Assembly (NCBI GenBank): GCA_947503925.1 | Contig: CANNFQ010000004.1 | Coordinates: 248,001-312,000, forward strand | Source: an uncultured Paracoccaceae bacterium | Lineage (GTDB): Bacteria > Pseudomonadota > Alphaproteobacteria > Rhodobacterales > Rhodobacteraceae | Length of the DNA stretch: 64,000 nt | Reading direction: 5' to 3' | In this document: one piece after another, positions 16,317-25,508 of the stretch | Layout: every line of letters starts with the position of its first letter | Position numbering within the stretch: the first letter of the stretch is position 1 | Made by a program: the position numbers and the translations under genes | Notes under the pieces: generated by a model | The model's database searches: none | The model's input: the letters and a program-made list of their open reading frames with translations, nothing else | What the model was told of the DNA's origin: nothing

Positions 16317-17254
16317 CCGTAAAAATACTTGGTGAAGTGATAGAAAATCGGCGCAGCGAAGATCACGCTATCCAGCTGATCGACGAATCCGCCTTGCCCC
16401 GGGATCAGATGTGACCAGTCCTTGACCCCCCGGTCGCGTTTGATGGCGGCAAACACCAGGCTGCCCATCAGCCCGACCAGTGATGCCGTCCCGGCCATTG
16501 CCATCGCCCCAAAGATGCCAAAGGGGGTGATCCAGGCCAGAAGCCCACCGATCAGCGCGGCACAGGTCACGCCGCAGACAACGCCTTCCCATGTTTTGGG
16601 GGACAGGCCGGGGGCGATCCGGGTGCGCCCGATCCGACGGCCAAAGAAATATTCGAGCAGATCACCGAATTGCACCACCATCACCAAAAAGGCGATCAGC
16701 AGAACGGAACGGTCCGCATAGCCCACGACATCAATCGTCACCAGCGCGGGCACATGGCTGACGCAGAAAACCGCGATCATCAGACCCCACTGGGTTTCAG
16801 CGACCCGGATCAGAAACCGGTTGGCGTTGCCGCGCAGGGCGGACACGATGGGCAAAAGCAGGAAGGCATAGACCGGGATGAACACATTATAGAGCCCGTC
16901 CCACCCCATGCCGACAAAGAAATATTGCAAGGGCAATACGACGAAAAAAGCCAGCGCCAGCGACATATGGTCAGCCTGGGCCTTGGTCGTCAGGGTCAGA
17001 AATTCGCGTAAGGCGGCGAAGGATGTAAAGGCAAACAGCACCATGACGCCAATCTTGCCCATCAAAAGTGCGACCCCGACAAAGGCGACCATGCCCCACC
17101 AGCTTTGCACCCGGGTCATGTAGGTATCCAGGACCGGGTTCACGAAACCGGGCTCTTCTCGGGCGCGCAGCACCTCGCCCACGAAAGTGAGGGCAAACAG
17201 AATGCCGAAACTGCCGATGGCCAGCAGCAGGATATCATTTGTCGTCTCGGTCAT
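16313..17254 (-). CDS. Phosphatidate cytidylyltransferase-like membrane protein (CdsA/YnbB type)
   Basis: 313 residues with about eight predicted helices. The C-terminal signature region reads SPKTWEGVVCG and KRDRGVKDWSHLIPGQGGF then VDQLDS. In housekeeping CdsA the motif is normally PGHGG and DRLDS; here the histidine is glutamine and the arginine is glutamine, as in YnbB-like paralogues. It likely makes CDP-diacylglycerol or a related CDP-lipid. The gene starts by ATGA overlap with the PlsC-like gene, so the two form one transcript and probably one lipid branch. Confidence 0.82.
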   Translation of the reverse strand: MTETTNDILLLAIGSFGILFALTFVGEVLRAREEPGFVNPVLDTYMTRVQSWWGMVAFVGVALLMGKIGVMVLFAFTSFAALREFLTLTTKAQADHMSLALAFFVVLPLQYFFVGMGWDGLYNVFIPVYAFLLLPIVSALRGNANRFLIRVAETQWGLMIAVFCVSHVPALVTIDVVGYADRSVLLIAFLVMVVQFGDLLEYFFGRRIGRTRIAPGLSPKTWEGVVCGVTCAALIGGLLAWITPFGIFGAMAMAGTASLVGLMGSLVFAAIKRDRGVKDWSHLIPGQGGFVDQLDSVIFAAPIFYHFTKYFYG

Positions 17255-17892
17255 GTGCGATCCTCCGGCGCGAGGGCGACCAGCGCGTCGGATGCGCGTC
17301 TGAGGAAGTCATCCTTGCTTTCGCCGTCCTGCACATGGATCGGGCTGCCGAAAGTTACCGTGCAGATCAGGGGCAGCGGGATCACCTCGCCCTTGGGCAT
17401 GATCGTATTAAGGTTGGCGACCCATGTGGGGACCAGTTCAACCTCTGGCCGGGCGACACCCATGTTGTAAAGCCCTGCCTTGAACGGCAGCAGCGGGTCA
17501 TCGGTCATGTTGCGGTTGCCTTCGGGAAAGATGATTAGCGATGCACCCTCGTCCAATGCGGCGATGATCTTGTCCATCGGTTTGTCTTTCACTTCGGGTC
17601 GGCGATCCACCAACACGCAGTTGAATACTTCGGGGCCGACAAAGGCGCGCAGCTTGTTTTTTAACCAGTAATCCGCGGCCGCAACGGGGCGGACCGTGCG
17701 ACGGATGGCGGGCGGCAGGCAGGACCAGATCATCGGCATATCGCCATTGCTGGTGTGATTGGCGAAATAGACCCGCTGTTTCGGCACCGGTTCAATCCCC
17801 TGCCAGTCGGCGCGGACGGCGGTGATGGCGCGGGCGAAGATGCGAATGGATTGGCCCACGATCCGGGCCGCAAACTGGCGTAGGAATGTCAT
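17251..17892 (-). CDS. 1-acyl-sn-glycerol-3-phosphate acyltransferase (PlsC family)
   Basis: 213 residues. Acyltransferase block I is NHTSNGD (H46, D51; the NH-x4-D motif) and block III is FPEGNR (122-127), where most members have FPEGTR. An N-terminal amphipathic stretch (about 5-28) may anchor it to the membrane. It would acylate lysophosphatidate to phosphatidate, which its operon partner could activate with CTP. It is divergent from the DUF4132 operon across a 167-bp gap in which no clear promoter was recognised. Confidence 0.85.
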   Translation of the reverse strand: MTFLRQFAARIVGQSIRIFARAITAVRADWQGIEPVPKQRVYFANHTSNGDMPMIWSCLPPAIRRTVRPVAAADYWLKNKLRAFVGPEVFNCVLVDRRPEVKDKPMDKIIAALDEGASLIIFPEGNRNMTDDPLLPFKAGLYNMGVARPEVELVPTWVANLNTIMPKGEVIPLPLICTVTFGSPIHVQDGESKDDFLRRASDALVALAPEDRT

Positions 17893-18059
17893 GGCCCTGA
17901 CTTTGGCGAAGCAAACCGGATTTGAAAAGAGCGAAGGCCATTGTGGCAGTGATGCGTCTTAGGGGTTGAAATCGATCTTGCCGGTTGTGCACTGAGTTGT
18001 TTTGGCCAAGTCTGCGCGAAATAGCGTGGATCGCGGATCGACAATCAAAAGGAAAAACC

Positions 18060-21000
18060 GTGCTGGGCCGTATTATTCAGAAAGTTTTTGGAGCCGCTGC
18101 AAACCCCGACAATCGAACATCACCGGAGGATGCTGGCCCTTTTGACCACCTTGAGCCGGTCAAACGCGGGCTTGCCGCCCGTGCGAAGACCTACCTGGCG
18201 ACCGGTGAGGATGAAGCCGTGTTGGCCGATCTAAAAGCGAGTGTTGGTACAAACACGAATTTTCTGCCCGGCCGCACCCATTCGGCGGCTGTGATAGCGA
18301 CAAACCAGCTTTGCCATGAACTGGGCGGCCAGCCAGAGGCGTTGGCGCGTTACGCTGAACTGCGTCATGCGATGGGGTTCGGGTTTAGCCTGACGGTATC
18401 AAAGGGCCAGGAACATCTGAATGCCATCCCTGATGTTGTCCGTGTCTTGCTGTTGGTTTGCGGAAACCGAAATCGGGTGCCGTCGGAAACCCCAACGACA
18501 TGGGACGATCTGCGCGCCGCCGTCAGGATTCTGGGCGGAAGTGATATTGATATCGTGATCTATTGCCTGCCAACCGAACGCTACACATCGCGCACGATCA
18601 ACATGGAAACAAGTCACCAAACCCTGTTTGGCGACCAGTTTGATGCGGCGACCATTATCGCAGCGCTTGAACCACAAAATGCAAAGGTGCGTGCCACTGT
18701 ACTGGGTCAGTGGGCGCAGCAGCACATTGTCAAAGAACCCGCGTTTCTGCCGTTCCTGTTCCAGCAAGGTCATGAAAGCGGTGTGACCCTGCGGAAAAAT
18801 GCCGCCGCGATATTGCCGCAGCATGACGGCGATGCGGTGACAAGGCTGGCGATAGAGATGCTGGCATCCAAAAAAGCGACAGCGCGGCTTTTTGCTGTTG
18901 AAGCGCTTGGCATGGTGGGAACGCCAGCGGCGCTGGACGCGCTTGCCGCGCATAAGGAAACGGAAACATCGCAATCAGTCCTGACCACGCTTGCGCTTTT
19001 TCTGGGCGGTTCAAACGTGAAGGCACCAACGGTTGTGGGCGGGTACATTGATGCAAACGGCATTCATGTCCCACTGCCGCCGGAAGTGTCGCTTGTCGAT
19101 GATGGCAGCAGCCCGCTTGATGAAAGCTTTACGGCGAAGTTTCACGGTGTTGAGGCGAACATGCGCCAAGAAGCAGAGAACAAATACGAACGGCAAGTCG
19201 CGTATTGGATCAAGAAGGACAAGAAACGCAATGAACCCCAAAAGGATGTTGTAAGGCCGATCGGCCCCGCGTGGCTGAAGTTGCTGAACAATCCTGTTGA
19301 AAAGGATGCCGGGGATAATCGCAGGGGCCGGAATTACATTCCATACCGCTATACGGCCCAGGTCCATCCGATCATTGACGCCGCACTTGACCAGATCCCG
19401 CTGCGCCGTGTGGTCGATTTGGCATGTCAAACCCAATATGGACTATCGAGTATATTGGGATGGCGGCACGATCCGTTGTCAAACTATGTCCAGACTGCAA
19501 TTGAAGATGGCCGTGTCAGTTACGCGCAATTCGTCCAGATCGCGAAAGACAACAACGTTGGCTACGAAAACACGACGCCAGCCGATGAGCGTATATCGGA
19601 GAAATTCGAGGCCGGGCATCTGAAACATGTGATGTCGCAACGGCATTCGCGGTACGGTGGCCTGGTTACTGTGCCGGGTGTCTGGCAAATCGCGGCAGCG
19701 CATTTGCCGCTACTGATTGATGCGCTTCCCCCGCGCGGCACTGACCTGTCAAAGGCGCAGCGTGCCCTTGAAATCATCGCTGATTTTCCTTCTTTGCCAC
19801 AGGACTTGGTCCAGCCGCTTTTGTTTGTTGCAATTGATGACCGGGCGCGTTTGCGGGATGCGGCGCAGGCATTGCTTGCCGATGTCCCCGGTATTGATGA
19901 TCAGTTGATCGCCATTCTCTCGGATAAACGTCAGGCCGTGCGTGCCAATACGGCGCGTTTCCTTGCGGATCGTGAGGCCGCCGCTGCCTTACCTGCCTTG
20001 GTCAAGCGGTTGAAAACCGAAAAATCGGAACTGGCCCGCGCCGACCTCATCTCAGCCGTGGCGCGGTTGGGGGGGGACACAACGCCTTATCTTGGGCGCG
20101 ATGCCCTGATGAAAGAGGCGCAGACCTTTGTCGGCAAGCTGCCAGCGGCAAAAATTGATTGGTTGCCCTTATCCAGCGCCCCGCCGTTGATATGGGCGAA
20201 TGGTTCCATAGCCGATCCTGTTCTTCTGGATGCTTGGTTGCGTTTGGCGTTGAAGCTGAAAGCACCCTTGGGGTCGCCATTGTTCGGTTTGCATTTTGAT
20301 CAGATGACCCCCGACAGCGTGACCGCCGTGGCGGATTGGGTTCTGAAGAGTTGGATTAACTATGATACCGACCGTCCAGTTGGTGCCGCCATGCGCGCCA
20401 AAGCGGAAGAGCGGGCCAAGCGAGTGATGGCGTCAGGGACCAGCTGGATGGTGCAAGTCGGTTATACATACGAGCAGTTGACCGATGTGTTTCTAGGCCA
20501 GATGACGTCCGGTTATCCCAATTCCGGCGCGGACAGTAAGGGCATCCTTGCCTTGACCCATCGCGCCACGCCGGCGACGGCTGGGCCGATGATTGCGCGT
20601 TATCTGAAACAACATGGCAAACGGGTGTCGCAGGCCAAAGCAATGGTTGAGACGCTTTATGGGATGGGCAGTCAGGATGCGGTGCAGGTGCTGGTTGCGA
20701 CGGCAACCCGGTTCAAGCAGCGGACCGTACGTGAATTGGCGGAAAAACTGGTAAAGGAATTGGCCGAAACACGGGGCTGGACGCAGGATGAACTTGCGGA
20801 CCGGTCTGTGCCGACCGGCGGGTTTGAGGATGACGGCACCTTGCTGCTGGAAGTCGGTGAGGATGCAAAACCGTATCTTGCGGGCCTCAGTAGTGATTTG
20901 ACGGTCAAGCTGTTCAATCCCCAAGGCAAGGAGGTGAAAGCCATTCCCACCGGTAAGGACGCGAACACCAAAGAGGCTAAGTCACTGCTGAGCGCGGCGA

Positions 21001-21761
21001 AAAAGGTAATCAAGACCGCACAAGCCCAACAACAGGCGCGACTTTATGATGCAATGGTCGGTGGTCGGTGTTGGGAACGTCAGACCTGGCAGGATGATTT
21101 GATCCATCACCCGATCATGCAGCGTCTGATCGAACGGGTGATCTGGCGTGGGTTGGATGCGGATGGCGATTTCGTCACTGGCCTACGTCTGACGCCAGAA
21201 GGTGAGGTTCTGAATGCCGCAGGTGATGATGTCGACATGGCATCCATCAGCAAGATCGACATCGCCCATACTGCCAATCTGCCGCAAGAGCATCAGCAGG
21301 CTTGGCTGGATCACCTCAAGGATTTTGAGGTCAAGCCACTCTTTGCCCAAGTGTCGCGCCCTGTGCGTGTTTTGACAGATGCGCAAAGGAACGGCACGCA
21401 GCTGACCGACCGGCAAGGATGGATGATGACGACGTTCAAACTGCGCGCTGCGGCCAAGAAGGTCGGCTATGATCGCGCCCCCGTCGGCGATGGTGGTGGC
21501 TTTGACGCCTACCGCAAGGAATTCAGAGGTGCCCAAATTTGGGCAGATTTGTATTTCACTGGTAGCTACGTATCAGAAGACGATATTCCTGCGGCGATCA
21601 AATATATGCAATTTTCACAGATCAATGACGGTGGTACGGCGCGCGCTTTGACATTGGGTAAGGTGCCTGCACTTTTGTTATCCGAGGTCTGGAACGATCT
21701 GCACGAGATCGCAAAATCCGGTGCCTTTGATGCCGATTGGGAAAGTAAAGGACTGTACTAA
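18060..21761 (+). CDS. DUF4132/HEAT-repeat giant protein, copy 1
   Basis: 1233 residues. The start is a GTG at 18060 with an AAAAGGAA ribosome site 6-7 bp upstream; no ATG fits. The N-terminal 850 residues are helical, with HEAT-like repeats clearest at about 600-690 (VRANTARFLADREAAAALPA). Residues about 905-1090 carry the DUF4132 signature: ELADRSVPTGGF, a lysine-rich coiled segment, RLYDAMVGGRCW, HPIMQRLIERVIWRGLD. E. coli MolR/YehI is the family reference and has an N-terminal WGR domain, absent here. First gene of a six-gene operon with a MoxR ATPase, VWA and SWIM proteins; 33 bp separate it from its paralogue. Molecular function unknown; probably a scaffold or substrate-recognition subunit. 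Confidence 0.85.
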   Translation: MLGRIIQKVFGAAANPDNRTSPEDAGPFDHLEPVKRGLAARAKTYLATGEDEAVLADLKASVGTNTNFLPGRTHSAAVIATNQLCHELGGQPEALARYAELRHAMGFGFSLTVSKGQEHLNAIPDVVRVLLLVCGNRNRVPSETPTTWDDLRAAVRILGGSDIDIVIYCLPTERYTSRTINMETSHQTLFGDQFDAATIIAALEPQNAKVRATVLGQWAQQHIVKEPAFLPFLFQQGHESGVTLRKNAAAILPQHDGDAVTRLAIEMLASKKATARLFAVEALGMVGTPAALDALAAHKETETSQSVLTTLALFLGGSNVKAPTVVGGYIDANGIHVPLPPEVSLVDDGSSPLDESFTAKFHGVEANMRQEAENKYERQVAYWIKKDKKRNEPQKDVVRPIGPAWLKLLNNPVEKDAGDNRRGRNYIPYRYTAQVHPIIDAALDQIPLRRVVDLACQTQYGLSSILGWRHDPLSNYVQTAIEDGRVSYAQFVQIAKDNNVGYENTTPADERISEKFEAGHLKHVMSQRHSRYGGLVTVPGVWQIAAAHLPLLIDALPPRGTDLSKAQRALEIIADFPSLPQDLVQPLLFVAIDDRARLRDAAQALLADVPGIDDQLIAILSDKRQAVRANTARFLADREAAAALPALVKRLKTEKSELARADLISAVARLGGDTTPYLGRDALMKEAQTFVGKLPAAKIDWLPLSSAPPLIWANGSIADPVLLDAWLRLALKLKAPLGSPLFGLHFDQMTPDSVTAVADWVLKSWINYDTDRPVGAAMRAKAEERAKRVMASGTSWMVQVGYTYEQLTDVFLGQMTSGYPNSGADSKGILALTHRATPATAGPMIARYLKQHGKRVSQAKAMVETLYGMGSQDAVQVLVATATRFKQRTVRELAEKLVKELAETRGWTQDELADRSVPTGGFEDDGTLLLEVGEDAKPYLAGLSSDLTVKLFNPQGKEVKAIPTGKDANTKEAKSLLSAAKKVIKTAQAQQQARLYDAMVGGRCWERQTWQDDLIHHPIMQRLIERVIWRGLDADGDFVTGLRLTPEGEVLNAAGDDVDMASISKIDIAHTANLPQEHQQAWLDHLKDFEVKPLFAQVSRPVRVLTDAQRNGTQLTDRQGWMMTTFKLRAAAKKVGYDRAPVGDGGGFDAYRKEFRGAQIWADLYFTGSYVSEDDIPAAIKYMQFSQINDGGTARALTLGKVPALLLSEVWNDLHEIAKSGAFDADWESKGLY

Positions 21762-21794
21762 TTTGCGACATGCTAAAAGCAGATCGGGCTTAAG

Positions 21795-24700
21795 ATGAAA
21801 TCACTGTTCAAAAAGTTTCTTCCCTTTGGTGACCGGTCGGCAAAGCTGATCACCCATGATCTGAATCGCCTCAATCAGGTAAAGGCGGGCATGGGGGATG
21901 CGGCGGTCAAATATGTACTGACCGGCGAACCCGAAACGGTTTTGTCCACATTGTCGCAAGCGGGTGGCGGCGCAAAGTTGCAAGTTGGTGTATCTTACGT
22001 CGCTTACAACAAGACCGAAGATTGTCATCTGCGCCGACAGTTGCTGTTTCTGGATATGGCTCCATTCGATACAGCCCTGTTGACCCGCTACGCACATGTG
22101 CTGGGCGCCGCATTGGCAACCAAACCGGACAGGCTGTTGGGTGGGGCCAAGACCCCGGTGCCACTGCGCGTTATGTTAACTGAGGTTGCGATTGCCGCCT
22201 GTGATCCTGCCAAACGGTGGCAAGCCATTGCCCGTGACGAGGCACCAAAGGGCCTAACAGCGGATCAATTGCTGCCCATGACAGAGGCGCTCGGCGGAAC
22301 TGTTCCGCAACTAATTCAGACCCTGTTTTGGGACAACAATGAATACGGCACCCCGAGCATCAAGCCCTATCGCGAACTGATCGATGTGCGTGCATTGGTT
22401 TTGGCTCATAGAGATGATGCGCTCAAAGGTATTGCGGGGGCTCCGGCGCTGGGTCGTGAGACCTTTGTCAAGGCACTGCACAAATGGAAGCTGTCTGATC
22501 AGCAACCTTTCCTTGATTATGTTCTGGGCTTTACCGGTGATCCGTCAAAATCCGTCCGTGGCGCGGCCTTGGCTGTTCTACGCAATGTACCTGCCAACAT
22601 CATCGCACCGCTGGCCGCACAGCGTCTGGCAAAAGGCACCGTTGGTGTGCGGGCCGGGATGGTTGAAATTCTAGCGGGTTTAGGCACGGACGCCGCGACC
22701 GAAACTCTGCGCGCGCATTTGAAGACCGAAAAGACCGCGCGGATCATCGCCGCGATTGAAAATACCTTTTCTGCGGATCAGATGGCTGGTGATACTGATC
22801 AGCCTGTTGATGATGCCACCGGCTATACCGCGATTGATGGCAGCCGCGTCGTGATTCCACCGGTGAAGCCGTTGCAAGATGGCCCAGCACCCGCCCTGAC
22901 GGATGAAGAGCGCACGCAGCTCAAGCAAATCCTTGCGGCCGAGAACACGAAGATAAAGGCGCGCAATGCCAAGGAGCCCAAAGGATATCAGGCCCCCACT
23001 TATGGGATCGGTTTCGCGGGGCAAATTGATGCGCATTTCAGCAATACGCTGAAGGAGGGCAATGGCAAGCACAGTGTCCGACAATTCCTGATGCGAAACC
23101 ACGCCGGTTGGACTGCGGGGGTGTTGGATCGCTTGGCCGAGAAACAGGCGCTAATGGTAGCGTTTCGTTCGCTTTATAGTTTGCCCGCCTGGATAAGCGC
23201 CTATCATTACGGGCCGTTCGGCGACTACTTTCAACGCTATCTGACGTCTGATCATGCCGATTTGCGGGCGATTGATGCGCTTTGGCGAGAAATGGATATG
23301 GAGATCACTGTCGGAGGATGGCGTAACCGCAGCAAGCGGGCCGCAGTCAAAGGGGATTTGCTGCGTCAGATGATGCCGGAATATGCCAGCATGGTCTATG
23401 ACGCGCCGGATATGCTGAATGACTCAGCGCTCTGGCCCTTTATCGCCGACAATTTGGACGTCATGGATCAGGCGATGGGGGTATCGGCCAACACTGAGGA
23501 GCAGCTTAGCCAGACGATGGCGATCCGGCTGCTTGCGTCGCTGCCCAAAACCCCGATGCGCTACTTTGCCTCGCTGCTGGAGGTGGCGACAGGCGAACGC
23601 AAGACTGGTAAACAAGAGGCGCGCGCGCTGCTGGAGGATATCCCGCAAGTGACTGACCGATTGATCACCTTGCTGAAAGATAGTCGTCAGGTGATCCGCA
23701 AGGGCGCCGCCGAATGGTTGGGCGCGCGCGGTAACACCAATGCGATCCCGGCGCTGAAAGCCCAGCTAAAGAAAGACAAAAGCGAACTTGCGAAAGCTGC
23801 GATCCTGACGGCGCTTGAGGCGCTGGGCGAACCGCTTGACAATTACGTTGGTCCTGCGGCCCTGATCCGTGAGGCAGAAGCCGGGTTGAAGAAGGCCAAA
23901 TTCGACAAGCTGGAATGGCTGAACTTTGATCATATGCCATCCGCCAAATTCAAATCCGGCAAGGCGGTGCCTGCCAATGTGCTGTCATGGTGGGTTTATC
24001 TGGCGTTTAAGCTGAAACAACCCGGCGGCAATGCGTTGTTTGAGATTTACCTTGATCAGTTGGCCCCCGACAGTGCTGCCACGTTTTCACAATGGATCTT
24101 TGACAGCTGGATCACCTATGACACGGTTGTGCCTTCTGATGAGGCGGCAATTGCCTTTGCCGAGGCGCATATCGCCCAACGGCAGCAGTCCTATAAACGC
24201 TGGTATCCGGATATGACCCGTGATCAGATCTATGCGCAGCTCAAGCGTGAAGTGAAGTCGCAATATCAAAACTCGGGCACGGCAACCAAGGGTATACTTG
24301 CGCTGACCTCACGCGTGCCGCCGCAAATCGCGGCTGACCGGGTACGGGCCTATCTGCGCAATCACGGATCGCGCACATCGCAAGCGTCGTCCTTGTTAGA
24401 GGTTTTGGCGCATAAGGGTGATCCTGTTTCCTTGCAGGTTGTGATCGCCGCGGCGACCCGGCTCAAGCAAAAAGGCGTGCAGAAATTCGCAAGCGACTTG
24501 GTGCAGCGCGTCGCCGACACAATGAACTGGTCGTTGAATGAGCTTGCCGACCGGACGATCCCGGCGGCCGCCATGAATGACGAAGGGTTCGTCGATTTGC
24601 CCTGCGGGGCGGAGGGAAAACCCTACCGCGCGACGCTGGGCGATGATCTGGCCTTTGTGCTGACCAATCCTGATGGAAAGGTGGTCAAAGCGCTGTCTTC

Positions 24701-25508
24701 TGGCACAGATGAAGCGACAAAGACTGCGAAAAAACAGCTGAGCGCATCCAAGAAAGAACTGAAACAGGTTATCACCATGCAGACCGCCCGCCTTTATGAG
24801 GCGCTTTGCGGTGAACGCATCTGGCCGCGCACTGATTGGCAACGCGACCTGGCGGATCATCCGATCATGCGTCGGCTGCTGGCGCGGCTGGTCTGGCAAG
24901 GGTTGGATGCGGATGGACAGGTTATCGGCAATTTCCGCCCCACCAACGAAGGCGAATTTACCGATGCGATGGATGAAGAGGTCGACGTGAGCGGTTTTGC
25001 AGGCATTCGTTTGGCCCATGGGGCGACCTTGTCGGTGGACGAAGCGACACAATGGGCAGCACATTTGCAGGACTATGAGGTCAAGCCCCTGTTTGCCCAA
25101 TTTGGGCGCAGCCTGATCCGGTTGCCAGAGGATCAAAAAGATGCGGTTGAAATCGTTGATCGCAAAGGATGGGTGACCGAAACCTTTGCCCTGCGTGGCG
25201 CGGCGACCAAGCTGGGCTATGAACGGGGGCAGGCAGAGGATGGCGGATGGTTCTATTACTACCACAAGCCGTTCAAAGGTGTGGGGATCACAGCGACAAT
25301 CGAGTTCACTGGGAATTTCCTGCCCGAGGAAAACCGAAAGGCTGCTCTGATCTCGCTCAGTTTTGAGAAGTCCCAGAGGCGTCATGGGCAAAAGGTGAAG
25401 CTGTCCGATGTTCCACCAGTGTTACTGTCTGAATGCTGGAACGATTTTCACGCCATGGCCGCCAAGGCGCAGTATGATTCTGATTGGCAAAAGAACACAC
25501 AATGGTAG
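21795..25508 (+). CDS. DUF4132/HEAT-repeat giant protein, copy 2
   Basis: 1237 residues from ATG 21795. It is co-linear with copy 1 over its full length: HEAT-like block at about 610-690 (RKGAAEWLGARGNTNAIPAL) and DUF4132 region from about 915 with ELADRTIPAAAM, ARLYEALCGERIW, HPIMRRLLARLVWQGLDADG. The C-terminal parts look clearly homologous by eye and the N-terminal 400 residues much less so, which suggests an old tandem duplication with the N-termini diverging. No WGR domain. The stop codon overlaps the start of the MoxR-type ATPase gene by 7 bp, so production is coupled. Confidence 0.85.
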   Translation: MKSLFKKFLPFGDRSAKLITHDLNRLNQVKAGMGDAAVKYVLTGEPETVLSTLSQAGGGAKLQVGVSYVAYNKTEDCHLRRQLLFLDMAPFDTALLTRYAHVLGAALATKPDRLLGGAKTPVPLRVMLTEVAIAACDPAKRWQAIARDEAPKGLTADQLLPMTEALGGTVPQLIQTLFWDNNEYGTPSIKPYRELIDVRALVLAHRDDALKGIAGAPALGRETFVKALHKWKLSDQQPFLDYVLGFTGDPSKSVRGAALAVLRNVPANIIAPLAAQRLAKGTVGVRAGMVEILAGLGTDAATETLRAHLKTEKTARIIAAIENTFSADQMAGDTDQPVDDATGYTAIDGSRVVIPPVKPLQDGPAPALTDEERTQLKQILAAENTKIKARNAKEPKGYQAPTYGIGFAGQIDAHFSNTLKEGNGKHSVRQFLMRNHAGWTAGVLDRLAEKQALMVAFRSLYSLPAWISAYHYGPFGDYFQRYLTSDHADLRAIDALWREMDMEITVGGWRNRSKRAAVKGDLLRQMMPEYASMVYDAPDMLNDSALWPFIADNLDVMDQAMGVSANTEEQLSQTMAIRLLASLPKTPMRYFASLLEVATGERKTGKQEARALLEDIPQVTDRLITLLKDSRQVIRKGAAEWLGARGNTNAIPALKAQLKKDKSELAKAAILTALEALGEPLDNYVGPAALIREAEAGLKKAKFDKLEWLNFDHMPSAKFKSGKAVPANVLSWWVYLAFKLKQPGGNALFEIYLDQLAPDSAATFSQWIFDSWITYDTVVPSDEAAIAFAEAHIAQRQQSYKRWYPDMTRDQIYAQLKREVKSQYQNSGTATKGILALTSRVPPQIAADRVRAYLRNHGSRTSQASSLLEVLAHKGDPVSLQVVIAAATRLKQKGVQKFASDLVQRVADTMNWSLNELADRTIPAAAMNDEGFVDLPCGAEGKPYRATLGDDLAFVLTNPDGKVVKALSSGTDEATKTAKKQLSASKKELKQVITMQTARLYEALCGERIWPRTDWQRDLADHPIMRRLLARLVWQGLDADGQVIGNFRPTNEGEFTDAMDEEVDVSGFAGIRLAHGATLSVDEATQWAAHLQDYEVKPLFAQFGRSLIRLPEDQKDAVEIVDRKGWVTETFALRGAATKLGYERGQAEDGGWFYYYHKPFKGVGITATIEFTGNFLPEENRKAALISLSFEKSQRRHGQKVKLSDVPPVLLSECWNDFHAMAAKAQYDSDWQKNTQW

